64,000 nucleotides of DNA. Source: Nymphalis io (Eukaryota > Arthropoda > Insecta > Lepidoptera > Nymphalidae). Both the position numbers and the translations under genes were made by a program. The notes beneath the pieces were generated by a model. That model saw only the letters and a program-made list of their open reading frames with translations, did not search any database and had not been told where the DNA came from. Shown one piece after another: positions 54,126-64,000 of the stretch. Location of the stretch: positions 9,486,001-9,550,000 of the forward strand of contig NC_065910.1 in assembly GCF_905147045.1 (NCBI RefSeq), in the 5' to 3' direction. Numbering within the stretch: position 1 is the first letter of the stretch; every line of letters begins with the position of its first letter.

Positions 54126-55471
54126 CAGGTTTAGTACAATTGAATAAAATATAACATTATTTATCACGCCAAAATAAATAGTGGCGAAGAATAGTCAGAA
54201 AAGTTCTTATACGTTATGCAGTCGTTGTAATGTATTTTTAGTAAAAAATTAATTGCTTAATGTATTTAAGGTTTTTAAAAATTGTAATATTCATTAAAAT
54301 TCGTTGTATTATGATGTTCTTTGAAATGAAGAAATGTATGAATAATTATATTTAATTTATCTGTTTCAGCAAAGTTTTGTATTAATTACACTTGTAAAAT
54401 GTATTAAAAGTGAAGTATTATACTGTTAGTATAATATCAACTGACGAGAATAAGCAACGCGTCGGGTTATTTGTTTTGGCAACTTTTACGAATGGGTAGA
54501 GTTTCAGCGACCTACTTCAGTGGGCAGGTACCAGTTTACTAGCTGTCAAGCAACAGTGTTGCGTTGTTGGCCTGATAGTGTGTTAATTGTGTAATTACAG
54601 GTGTATAAGCATATCAATAGTTAATCTCCATATTATTTCTTTAAGTATGTTTTTATAAGCATTTATAAATCGTCATGTTATATGAAACGACTTCATTATT
54701 TTCTTTTTCTTTTTCGAATTAAATAAAACGAAACAAATCTCAATACGTCCGTATATAATATAATTAGTTCATGAACTGATGTTGTTGATTTTTTGCATTG
54801 GGTTCAGTATAGCTCCATGGTATGGTCCTATAAATTAAAAAAAATTATGTCGAATACCATGAGAATTTTTTTATTTGAAGCGTACCTTCAGGCAAAAATG
54901 AGAACAAATTGAAATGTCAACATTGCTTTCATAATTAATAATATTCGATTACTTAAAAAACATTATGCAACTAATCACATTCAACCGATGTAAAATATTT
55001 TTTCATTACAAACGTTTCACTAAAATGTTACATATTCATTCTTTGCACTATAAACAATCAAAATAAACGTAATACTTCTCGCGATCGAAGAAGTTTTACT
55101 CGAATGTTTTAATATGAAAATGGAAGTGATTATACATTTTGGTTCCTCAAGTTTTAGTAAACAAAGGATATTGCTTTCCGGAGTGTATCCGAATTGATTT
55201 TAAATTCATCTAAGTCGAGTGTCAAACACTCGTGGAGTCGATATTCAAATGTGTTTCATATCCGGCTGTCGCTCGCTGTCGCCTGAATGACATTCTGAAT
55301 TATTTTGATGAGTTTAGCTTTATTAGAGAACCCTGTAGGCACATGAGACGACCTTTGGACTTTGAATTTAGAGGAATAGTTTTCTTGACTTTTATTTGAA
55401 AACTTCATTTTTGCTTCCACGCATTCCATCGATTATATTTTTTTTTAAATCAGAAAAAAATAAACGTGACG

Positions 55472-55704
55472 CTCTATAAATGTCCCAAAACTGGTCAAAG
55501 TTCTCTTCCTTTCTTGATGAGTAAGTTTAGAGAATCTTCCACCACGCTGCTTCAAAGCGAATTGTTTGTTATCTCACGATGTTGTCCTCCAACTCAGAAC
55601 AACAGATGAATTGTTTTAACACAAATTAAGCACTTGAAGCTTGCCCGGGTTTAACTCTGGTTAAATTTATATATTTATGTTTAAGCCATTGGGATATCTC
55701 AGCT
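55472..55704 (-). mobile_element. SINE-A, old copy
   Basis: AAATGTCCCAAAACTGG, TTCCACCACGCTGCTTCAAA, CTCACGATGTTGTCC, CACAAATTAAGCACTTGAA and GCCCGGGTTTAACTC are all in order, with frequent substitutions. Confidence 0.65.
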
Positions 55705-56324
55705 AAAAATCTTGGAATAGCAAGGAATTAAAAAAAAAAGCTCGCAAGTGTTACTGGCGCTTACGCACGCGCAAGACCATCCACGTTACTGTCTTCCTGA
55801 GGGCTGTCTGAAGCTTTCAGGGATCCGTACATCTTAAATGGATTTGACCTCAGGACTAAACTGTTCCATTCAATAGATCATGACGATTAATTTATATTTC
55901 TATATTAAACAGCCATATTAAATAATAGGAGAATTCATTGATTATTTATGTAATATACTTATAGAGAACTAAAAGTTCACTTGATTTTTAAAATAATTTC
56001 TATTACATCATTTCTCTTGCTTCTTACGTCAAGTCAAAGGAACCGCCGGCGCCATATTTTTTAGAGTTCTTCAGTTGGAGATAAGAAACCGCACTTAGAT
56101 CTTGAGTGCTCTACAAATAGCTAAGTATTTTTAGCTTCCGTTCATAGCTCGTGAGGGCCGGCTTTTAACCGACATGAGGATTGGTAGGTCATGGTTATCT
56201 TTATGATACTTATTGTTAGTATACTAATCTGGTGTCTCTTATAGTTAAAAAAAATAATCTGAATAATTTCCTCGTTGGTCTGGTAGCTGCATTACGCAAA
56301 CTATGTAGTTAGTAGTAAATAGTA

Positions 56325-56408
56325 GTCTGTAAATGCCCCACTGCGGGGCTGAGGTCTCTTCTCCTTTTGAGAGGAAAATTAGGAGCTTCCAACACGTAGC
56401 TCCAAAGT
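56325..56408 (-). mobile_element. SINE-A 3'-end fragment, old
   Basis: AGTCTGTAAATGCCCCACTG, GGGGCTGAGGTCTCTTCTCC and AGGAGCTTCCAACACG match the SINE-A end with decay. A SINE-B follows within 20 bp. Confidence 0.55.
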
Positions 56409-56426
56409 GTTCTTTTTTATGTTAAA

Positions 56427-56662
56427 GGTAGACGGACGGGCAAATGGGCCACCTGATGGTAAGTGGTCACCACCGCCCATAGACATTGGCGAGGTAAGAA
56501 ATAATAACCATTCCTGACATCGCCAATGCACCACTAACCTCGGGAACTAAGGTGTTATCTCCCTTGTGCCTGGAGTTACACTGGCTCACCCACACTTCAA
56601 ATATCTGATGAATGAGTGGTAGCCACCCAGACGGGTCTGCACAAAGCCCTTTCACCGGGTCT
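56427..56662 (-). mobile_element. SINE-B, older copy
   Basis: GTAGACGGACGGGCAAATGG, CCACCTGATGGTAAGTGG, GGGAACTAAGGTGTTATCTC and CACAAAGCCCTTTCACC are in order. The part encoding the poly-CA/CAGCAGTAC block is missing. Confidence 0.8.
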
Positions 56663-57169
56663 GGTGTACACATGTGGCTAGACCTAATATTGTTCATATT
56701 CAGTCATATGTCAGTGTTTCTTGGCTTGAATCCGCAATAATCGGAAAAGATTTACGTGTTCTAACTACACTTACATTACATCTCTACTCTAGACGTTTAT
56801 TGTTATATAATTTGTCAAAATCGCAGACGAACTTCCGCTCCAATTTTTTACAAAACAAACAAGTATTTGCATCATTAAATAAATGATTATGACCTTTCGA
56901 AAGTAAAACAACTTTCATTGGCATATTATTTTTATGACTATGATTATGATTTTTATGAATGTTTTAAATTCTGATATTATTATATGAAATAGTTTTGTCT
57001 GTTTGTTGTTGTTAAGTGCAGTTGACTATGTATTATGTTTAAGATAAAGTGAGACTACTGAGTTTCTTGTCCTATCAATGGGGCCTACCCAGACCACACC
57101 AACTAAAAATATATATAACCACAACAAAATATATAACCACTTTGATAAAAATACAAAATATATACTTGT

Positions 57170-57470
57170 GAACCTTAACCGATGATCGTAGGTTCAACCC
57201 CGGGCAAGCATCACTGAAATTTAATGTGCTTAATTTGTGATTATAATTCATCTCGTGCTTTACGCTGAAGGAAAATATCGTGAGGAAACCTGCATGTGTC
57301 TAATTTCACTGAAATTCTGCCACATGTGTATTCCACCAACCCGCACTGGAGAGCAGCGTGGTGGAAAAGTTCCAAACCTTCTCCTCAAAAAGGGAGAGGA
57401 GGCCTATAGGCCTATAGGCCTCCTCTCCCTGGGCTATAGCCCAGCAGTGGGACATTTACAGGCTGTTACG
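57170..57470 (+). mobile_element. SINE-A with a 40-bp perfect palindrome near its 3' end
   Basis: A long copy lacking only the first ~25 bp of the head. CTTAACCGATGATCGTAGG and the full body are present. Where other copies read GGAGAGGAGGCCTTTAGCCC, this one carries an inverted duplication that forms a perfect palindrome at 57391-57430, then resumes with GGGCTATAGCCCAGCAG. Confidence 0.9.
57391..57430. repeat. 40-bp perfect palindrome within SINE-A
   Basis: AGGGAGAGGAGGCCTATAGG is followed at once by its exact complement. Another small palindrome GGGCTATAGCCC (57431-57442) is adjacent. The left half is normal SINE-A sequence; the right half is its inverted copy. Confidence 0.93.
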
Positions 57471-57984
57471 AGATATACTTGTATATATATACTTTAAATT
57501 CGACCCCAAAAGGGATGTATAAGTTTATCAAAGTTCATTTAAAAATCGGTTTTATCAATACATTTTATTACATGTTTTAAAAACTTATTGCAAAAGCGAG
57601 CGAAACTGCAGACAGTATTAGTAAATAATAAAAATATCTCCTTTCACATCACAAAATAATTTTTAGCATTTCCATTATCGTTAAAAATATTTCCTGTATG
57701 CTTTAAATGTGTTTTCGGCTCTAATGGTTATGTGTATTATTTAAAAGCCAAAAGTAAGTTTGTTTTTAATATATAAAAATATATGTTATTGTTCCAGGCA
57801 TTGGCGTCACAAAGAACAACATCTGAGTAAATATCGCGCTTGACTATAGGGATAATGGTTATTCTTTCAGAAGTCGAAAATATTTAATAAAAAACACTAT
57901 TATAAGCATTATTGTCAAAATGTTACGAGATTAGAATACGATTAAAATGTATATAATAATCGGGAATCTTAAAATTAAGATTGT

Positions 57985-58216
57985 GTTAGGCTTCCTGGCA
58001 AATGGTACATCTGGTAGTACGAGTAAGTACCACCGCTCATATTTGCATGATGAGAAATGATAACCATCCGTTACATCGTCAATGCACCACCAACCTTGGG
58101 AACTAAGATATTATGTCCCCATGCCTGTGGTAGCACTCACTCACCCTTCAAACTGAAACGCAATAATACTAAGTGTTGATGTTTGGTGGTAAAATATGTC
58201 TTAAGTCAACGTGATG
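57985..58216 (-). mobile_element. SINE-B, old copy
   Basis: TGGCAAATGGTACATCTGG, AAATGATAACCATCCGTTAC and CACCACCAACCTTGGGAACT with CTCACTCACCCTTCAAACTG; ends are diverged. Confidence 0.7.
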
Positions 58217-59067
58217 CTACCTGGTAATTAAAAAAGAATACGGACTGGTAACTGTTACTGGTAATTAAAAAAGAATACATCAGAACTGACGTCAATTAAA
58301 CAATAGAAGAGGTACGCCAGAGGCATCGACAATACGTTTGTGGAGATTTCATTAATTGAAGAAAATAAAATACTAAGATCTATGGGTGACAGTGTCCTCT
58401 ATGACCTCCCGATGCTCTGTTTGCCCAAATGACTTCTTACATCAAATTTGAAATAAATAATCAATTCAAGAGGAGACACGGTCTTAACAAATAGTTATAC
58501 ATAATATTTGTTATATTGTATCAAATAATTATACTTAAATATATCCATTAAACGATAAAAGCAATCTGTTTAAATTTCGGTGTTAATTTTTGGAAGTAAT
58601 TTCAATAACTATAATGGAATGTGACGAGAGACGTACTTATCGTAAATCTGTCTGTGTTGCATTAGTATAAAAACTTTGTTCTCATCTAAAAATACAAGTA
58701 CAGGGTGCGCGTACGCAATAATAATTGTATATCGCTAATGTATTTTTGATTTCGTACATTTGTTCACTTATTGAAGTGCTTTAATTGAAACGTTACTGAT
58801 AATAAAATAAACAATGCAATTGGTTCAGATACAATAGTTTGCTTCTGGCTTCGGTTGAAATTTTGAATTTGTATTACCTGTAGTTTTTTTTTTAAATAGT
58901 TAAGAATCTATTTACTTATTCCTTTGTCAATTACAGATACGATGAACACGTATAAAAATTACAACTTCAAATATTATACAATACTGCTAAATACGTAGTG
59001 TACTGTATTTTTGTAAATAATTCGTTAAAGTAACTTTTTTATCAATAATATTATAACAGATAAATAA

Positions 59068-59215
59068 ATGTTCCATAGCTAGGACTGAGACCTCTTCTCC
59101 TCTCGAGAAAGAAGTTTAGAGTTCATTTCACCACGCTTCAACAAAGCAGATTGGAGAATTGTGGTAGAATTGCTTTCGACACGTGCAGGTTTCCTCACGA
59201 CGTTTTTCATTGGTT
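59068..59215 (-). mobile_element. SINE-A, old fragment
   Basis: ATGTTCCATAGCTAGGACTG, GACCTCTTCTCC, ACCACGCTTCAACAAAGC and CAGGTTTCCTCACGACG match the SINE-A body. A SINE-D fragment follows directly. Confidence 0.6.
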
Positions 59216-59216
59216 C

Positions 59217-59300
59217 TGCGCCTGGATTCTTTAATTGTGTCTGATTTGGGGTATCACCGAATTTTGAGAGCGAGGGTATAGAGACACGTGCTTTGAAAAA
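59217..59300 (+). mobile_element. SINE-D, short old fragment
   Basis: GGTTCTGCGCCTGGATTC, TTAATTGTGTCTGATTTGGG and AGAGACACGTGC match the middle of SINE-D. Confidence 0.4.
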
Positions 59301-59359
59301 AAACTGGCAAGGCAGGTCCCAACCTCATATTAGTACTGTAAGGACCTCAATATTACCTA

Positions 59360-59485
59360 GTCCTTACAATGTGAATACGCTTCCAACCATTGGTACAAAG
59401 CCGTTAAGTCCCATGTAACTCGTGTAACTGTAATTACACTAGGTGATTGATCTTTCTAACCGGTTACAGCAATAGTAAGTATTTA
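59360..59485 (-). mobile_element. SINE-B, very old fragment
   Basis: TTACAATGTGAATACGCTTC, CTGTAATTACACTAGGTGAT and AGCAATAGTAAGTATT keep the order of SINE-B blocks on the minus strand. Confidence 0.4.
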
Positions 59486-59939
59486 TGTCTAGCGTTAGAA
59501 AGTAGAGCATTCTCATATGTAAAAAGTGCAATGATTTTGTACAACGACTAAGAACGCTCAAAAATGAAAGAATACATCGTAAGATTTTTTTTGCATGTTA
59601 TTACGTTGGCTCGCTAAAGGGCTTTCTATAGTTATACGAATTACTACTGTTTTGTGATGGAATAACGGATAGTACCCTCATCAGAAACCCTATCATCAGT
59701 TTGTAAATAATTCTAGTTGCGTGTTCAACATATTCAAATACACGTCTGTAATATTTGTAGATGCAAATTCAACCTGTTTTATGATATGTATATCAAATGA
59801 AAGACGCCGTCATAAAGTTGGTATGGTTATAACAAGACTTAAATCATGTTTTTCTTTTTCATATCTAAAGGTCAAATGGACTTTAAGTCACGAACAAGAA
59901 CACAAAACGTATATTTCGTTGCGCGCGCGCCGTCCGTTA

Positions 59940-59990
59940 GCCAATCACAGCGCCGCGTTTCCAAAGGGCGGGGCTCTAGAACCTTCTCAA
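59940..59990 (+). promoter_or_regulatory. CCAAT, GC box and heat-shock-element-like cluster
   Basis: CCAATCACAG at 59941, GGGCGGGG at 59966-59973 and AGAACCTTCT (59978-59987, inverted GAA units of a heat-shock element) sit within 50 bp after a CG-alternating run (GCGCGCGCGC at 59921). No convincing TATA box or gene follows. Confidence 0.3.
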
Positions 59991-61003
59991 TAATTACAAT
60001 TTCGATGCCTTAGATCTTTATGATAAAACTTTTTATAGGAACAATGGCGTGTCATAATATTTTCATTTTATTTTATTTTAAAATGAATAATGAGGTGAAA
60101 TTTTAATGTCATAGCAATAAAGGCGTTTTTTCACTGTGAGAATGATTTGTAAGATGTTATCGTCGTGAAATTAGTGGTTCCCGGTCTATAATTTACTGGA
60201 ATTTACTTTTATGGATTTGGAATTGGCCGTCTTAATTTATTATGACCATAGAACAAGATTATAATCGACATGGAATCAAGAATTTGATACATGCTTACTA
60301 CAAATATTAATAAAATAAAATATTTAAACAATTTTTAATATAAGTAGAGAAAAAATTACTTCTATACATCAGCATCATTTTTTCCAATTGTATTGTAATC
60401 TCTGTAACATTAACTTAGGATTAAACACCCTCTTGTTTTGCAAAGCTGTTAAGAAACAAAATATTTGATGTTTTATCTCGACTCGACCATAAATAGAGCA
60501 GAACCCACTTACATACGTAGGTATATCTCATACTATTTTAATGCATGTAGGTATTATTTTTATTTTTTTTAAATATTATTATTATTGTAATCAATTCCAC
60601 ATTTCGTTTTCTAACATTTCACCATCGAGTTACTTTTTAAGTTTTTTTTCAGATTAGATTTACTGAAAGTGATGGATAACCTTGTTCTACGAGGTATGAT
60701 GTTATATAACGAGTAACATATGCCATTTCTAAATTTTTTCATGATCTGTGGGAGCTATTTAAATTGAACACACGGCGTTACTTTATAATTATAATATTTT
60801 CAGCGTTATCTTGCGACCGTTTTAGGCCAGTTTTCATTGTATGACTAAGTTTTCTTTATCCGACTACACTGAAGTTACGGTGTATGGAACTGATCAGCAT
60901 CCTAATAATGTAAGATCCGTGGTCCTAGAGTGGTTAAAACAAATTGTTTTTTGTGGATTGATGACAAAAAATACTTTAATAAAATACTATAATATATAAG
61001 TAT

Positions 61004-61062
61004 AACAGCCTATTAATGTCACCGCTTACTGGGTTAAGACCTTATCTCTTTTAAAAAAGGGT
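61004..61062 (-). mobile_element. SINE-A 3'-end remnant
   Basis: AACAGCCTATTAATGTCACC followed by TACTGGGTTAAGACC is the decayed terminal part of SINE-A. Confidence 0.5.
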
Positions 61063-62287
61063 TGATCTTGCTAACAACGATATTCGTTCAAGCGCTCTAC
61101 CTACCGGGGGTTTTTGCAAGAAATTTTGCAAGAAATTGCATGTTTTTTGACGCTAAAACCAGGACTCTCCCTGTTATCGTAAGACTTTAATGTATCGTGT
61201 TACTCGGCATCTATTCAGTCTCAGCAGACCATCTTCACCTGGTGTTTCAGTGTAACATTAACGTTGTACTAAAACGTCCCGCTACCAATATAGTAATTTA
61301 ACTAGACTTCTTAATACTACCACTAAACTTGTCCAGGTTATTTGTAATTTGAAGAGCAGATATAAGTATGGGCTTATACAATTGTTCAAGTCCATAGTTA
61401 TATCTGTCGTTGCCGCAGACGGAGTCGCATGCAACAATCAACTCGTAAAATTATAAATCAGTATTCAGTTTTGCCTTCTCATACCTCATATCTCGATACA
61501 ATTCTATCAGCGTTTTTTATAAAAGCTTTTACGCTGCAATAAACATATATACCGCCGGTAGTTCTTATTTGCTTAACGATAGAGCCGAAAATAGATCAAC
61601 TTTTGAGGAATATAAAATGCCTTGTCAAAACAGTCGGCACCATAAAGTGATGTTTCAAAATCGGTGTTTCCTTTAGGGGTCGAGTTTTTTGGCTTTTAGC
61701 CACTTAATGGGGGCGATTTTCGAAAAATTGGTCCAATTTTATTTAGTAATCACTATTATTTGCCGAAATTTCTTTCAAATTAGGTTAAGGTTATTTTATT
61801 GTTCAATTCATCCGTCAAATAGAAATGAGAAGACATTTAATTCAAATGACAAGCTCACTTATTTCAAGTGTTTAAGAGAAATGTTTGAAAATCAGACGAC
61901 CAGATGAAGTTTTATCATCTATCAAATCTGACGTTCAGATTTCGCCATTGTTTCGACTCGCTCGATAGCGATTGGCTAATATTTCGAATGTTTCGTTGCT
62001 ATTGTTTTATAACGATTAATGACTTGTCATTTTATTGATGTACTATTATTATGATTGCATTGTTCGATTTTTAAAACATGCGATTCTCTAAGGATTCTCG
62101 TTTTATTTTTTGCATTGAAAGTTTGAAAAGGAATTACTGGTATTTCTATTTTTCACTTCAGTTGATCGTGAAGCTTGATTTGATATATTTATATAATAAA
62201 CTGTACATTGTGTACTTTTATAAGGACAATGTTTTTTTTTGGGTGCATAGATATTAAGGAAAATTATATCCTTGATAATAACTGGAA

Positions 62288-62510
62288 TAGGGTTTTGTGC
62301 ACGCCCATATGTATCACATATTCTACGTATGTTCCCGTTTGAAGGGTGAGTGAGCCAGTGTAACTAGAGGCACAAGGGACATCTTAGTTGCCATGGTTGT
62401 TAGCGCATTGACGATGTGAGGGATTGATAATATTTCTTTCAGTGCTGTTGTCTATGAGTGGTGGAGACCAATACCCATAAGTTTGCCCATTTGCTAGGCT
62501 GCTTAGTAAA
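62288..62510 (+). mobile_element. SINE-B, old copy
   Basis: AGGGTTTTGTGCACGCCCAT, GAAGGGTGAGTGAGCCAGTG, CACAAGGGACATCTTAGTTG and GGTGGAGACCAATACCC match with decay and deletions. Confidence 0.7.
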
Positions 62511-62689
62511 ATAAAAAAATATTTACTTACTGAAGACGTGTGTATTTTTTAATAAAAAAATACTAATAAATTTGTTAATGATTTTTTATTTTTCTTCTTC
62601 AGATAGATATATAACTATTACATTTGTATGCTTAAATAATCAAAATATTCTCTATGTAAATAGCAAATATATGTATGTAAGTAGTAACC

Positions 62690-62990
62690 GTAACAGCCTG
62701 CGATTGTCCCACTGCTGGGCTAAAGGCCTCCTCTCCTCTTTTTGAGGAGAATTCTTGGAGCTTATTCCACCACACTGCTCCAATGCGGGTTGGTGGAATA
62801 CACATGTGGCAGAATTTCAGTGAAATTAGACACTTGCAGGTTTCCTCACGATGTTTTCCTTCACCGTAAAGCACGAGATGAATTATAATCACAAATTAAG
62901 CACATGAAAATTCAGTGGTGCTTGCCCGGGTTTGAACCCACGATCATCGGTTAAGATTCACATGTTCTTACCACTGGGCCATCTCGGCTT
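62690..62990 (-). mobile_element. SINE-A, full length
   Basis: Very close to the copy at 50609, including GTAACCGTAACAGCC, the CCTCTCCTCTTTTTGAGG block and the TTCACATGTTCTTACCACTG head. A- and B-boxes are intact, so this copy and the one at 50609 are the youngest-looking SINE-A insertions here. Confidence 0.92.
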
Positions 62991-63904
62991 TTAGTAGTAA
63001 ATATATATAAATTATATATATATGTCAGATATCTTATGTTTAATTGATCTTGTAAAATCATTTAAAAGAGCTTACGTAGAGAATATTTTGATTAATGTAT
63101 GTTATATTTATACATATTTAAATATAAATCCATAGGGATGTAAATATTATAAATTCATTGTTCTCGATACCGTAGTGGTGTGTTCGTGAGAACTTAATTA
63201 AACAGCTTATTGTATAGTACAAATGGGAGCTACACGCGGTATGCTCTATTACTATTATGATATATGTCATTTATTGAACTGATCATTCATTCAGAAAGGG
63301 TAAATGTGGTAAGTAACGTTTCTTTATGTAACGTTACAAAAGACGTTACTGACTTGGAAAAGCCGGAAAATACGCTATTTGTTACTTTATTGACCAATCA
63401 CATTGAAATGATATTGAAGTCCTATGAGAATTGGATAGAGTTATTAATTACACGATTACTTGATTTTTAAACGCGGACAAAGTCGCTGTATACAGCTTGT
63501 TTATTACATTTGTTTTATTATATGTAAAGAATAATTAATTCAAATAATATTTAATTTGTCGTTTCTATCGTGTTCTTTGATTCGCTTTCAGCTCCGTAGC
63601 TGTTTTTAATGGACACGTTTTATTAGCCAATGCATGTAATACCAACAAGTTTTTTGATAGAATAAAATGTTTTATGGAACAAATTGAATTTTAATTAAAG
63701 TGTTAACGTCAACACATTATTACAATTTTTTTAAATTTTTATCTTTAAAAGTAGGTTATATATATTTCTAAAGGCACATTAATTCATTATGTGTTCGAGT
63801 ATATTGAGTAAGTAGAGTATACTGCGTGTGGTGACACTTCACACCTCCCGATACGGTACCGTGACGGATTGTAACGCGGGAGGCGTGGGAACGACACCGT
63901 GACG

Positions 63905-63940
63905 AAAGTGTCACGTGACCGATCGGCTGATGACGCGTTG
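63905..63940. promoter_or_regulatory. CpG-rich cluster with CLEAR-type E-box
   Basis: GTCACGTGAC at 63910-63919 lies in a 130-bp CpG-rich stretch (63835-63940) that also contains CGGTACCG and TGATGACGCG. It may be a promoter whose gene lies beyond the right edge. Confidence 0.3.
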
Positions 63941-64000
63941 TTTGAAAACTATGGAAACTGTTTTATATTTTCATTTATTTTCAAATGAATTAGTTTTTAT

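Larger units (their letters stand above)
35360..64000. other. Gene-poor region downstream of the SCAPER-like gene
   Basis: No exon chain could be found on either strand. Stretches with neither gene nor recognised repeat include 37320-38615, 39725-40175, 40315-42055, 42880-43825, 45000-46160, 47100-47720, 48900-50420, 50910-52960, 54130-55470, 58280-59060, 59490-59930, 60000-61000, 61070-62285 and 63000-63830. Some may be introns or regulatory DNA of a neighbouring gene outside the window. Confidence 0.5.

Noticed and set aside
62632..62892. 86-codon minus-strand ORF (also 50590-50811, 6037-6225, 12957-13196, 14512-14778)
   Set aside because: All share the same CLISLKFCHMCIPPTR text because they are translations of SINE-A.
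1..64000. CRISPR array, prokaryotic operons, phage or plasmid features
   Set aside because: No regularly spaced direct repeats; coding is intron-split and the DNA is typical insect nuclear sequence.

Overview
The window reads as nuclear DNA of a lepidopteran insect, most probably a nymphalid-type butterfly. It is AT-rich, non-coding for about 98 % of its length, and crowded with short interspersed elements whose sequences look lepidopteran: tRNA-headed SINEs, a separate non-autonomous retroposon with a CATCAGGTGG tail, RTE-clade LINE 3' ends and Helitron-like ends of the ACTAATATTATAAACGCGAA type. The species is inferred from repeat content only. There is no bacterial, viral or organellar gene organisation, no CRISPR array and no free-standing tRNA or rRNA gene. 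Most long ORFs here are translations of repeats or chance AT-rich frames.

One protein-coding gene is well supported. Six plus-strand exons between 19224 and 32404 have GT/AG borders, compatible phases and a stop codon. They encode the last 259 residues of a leucine-rich helical protein. The last three exons resemble the C-terminus of SCAPER (S-phase cyclin A-associated protein in the ER). The identification rests on remembered family features, not on a search. The 5' part of the gene is not visible: the first exon seen begins with the last base of a split codon, so at least one exon lies upstream, outside the window or unrecognised in the first 19 kb. A plausible 3' UTR follows, with AATAAA signals at 32430 and at 35332/35350.

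Layout: 1-19223 holds repeats and possible regulatory CpG clusters (upstream intron or intergenic). 19224-32404 is the SCAPER-like 3' half with introns of 0.28-7.8 kb containing several SINEs and a reverse-transcriptase remnant. 32405-35360 is probable 3' UTR or flank. 35361-64000 has no confident gene, only SINEs, a few promoter-like clusters and AT-rich sequence.

Repeat names used here: SINE-A (about 300 bp, tRNA head, ends in GGGACATTCACAGGCTGTTAC-like sequence), SINE-B (about 290 bp, starts ACTGGTGGTAGAGC, ends CCTATTCTATAAAA), SINE-C (about 260 bp, tRNA-like head, contains TCCTGGGACATT), SINE-D (about 350 bp, tRNA head GGTCTAGTGG), E (element sharing the CATCAGGTG tail motif) and F (unclassified repeat with two copies).

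The most unusual structural signal is a set of perfect or near-perfect palindromes and short inverted insertions (18760, 38829, 42718, 48299, 48696, 57391). Several sit inside SINE copies and look like products of template-switch (snap-back) replication. Also notable are an RTE LINE nested in a SINE-B with a clean 12-bp target-site duplication, a young SINE-B subfamily (one copy with a 78-nt poly(T)), and several compact motif clusters (CRE-TATA-splice donor at 46461; CCAAT, GC box and heat-shock-element-like motif at 59941; CLEAR-type E-boxes at 46169 and 63910).
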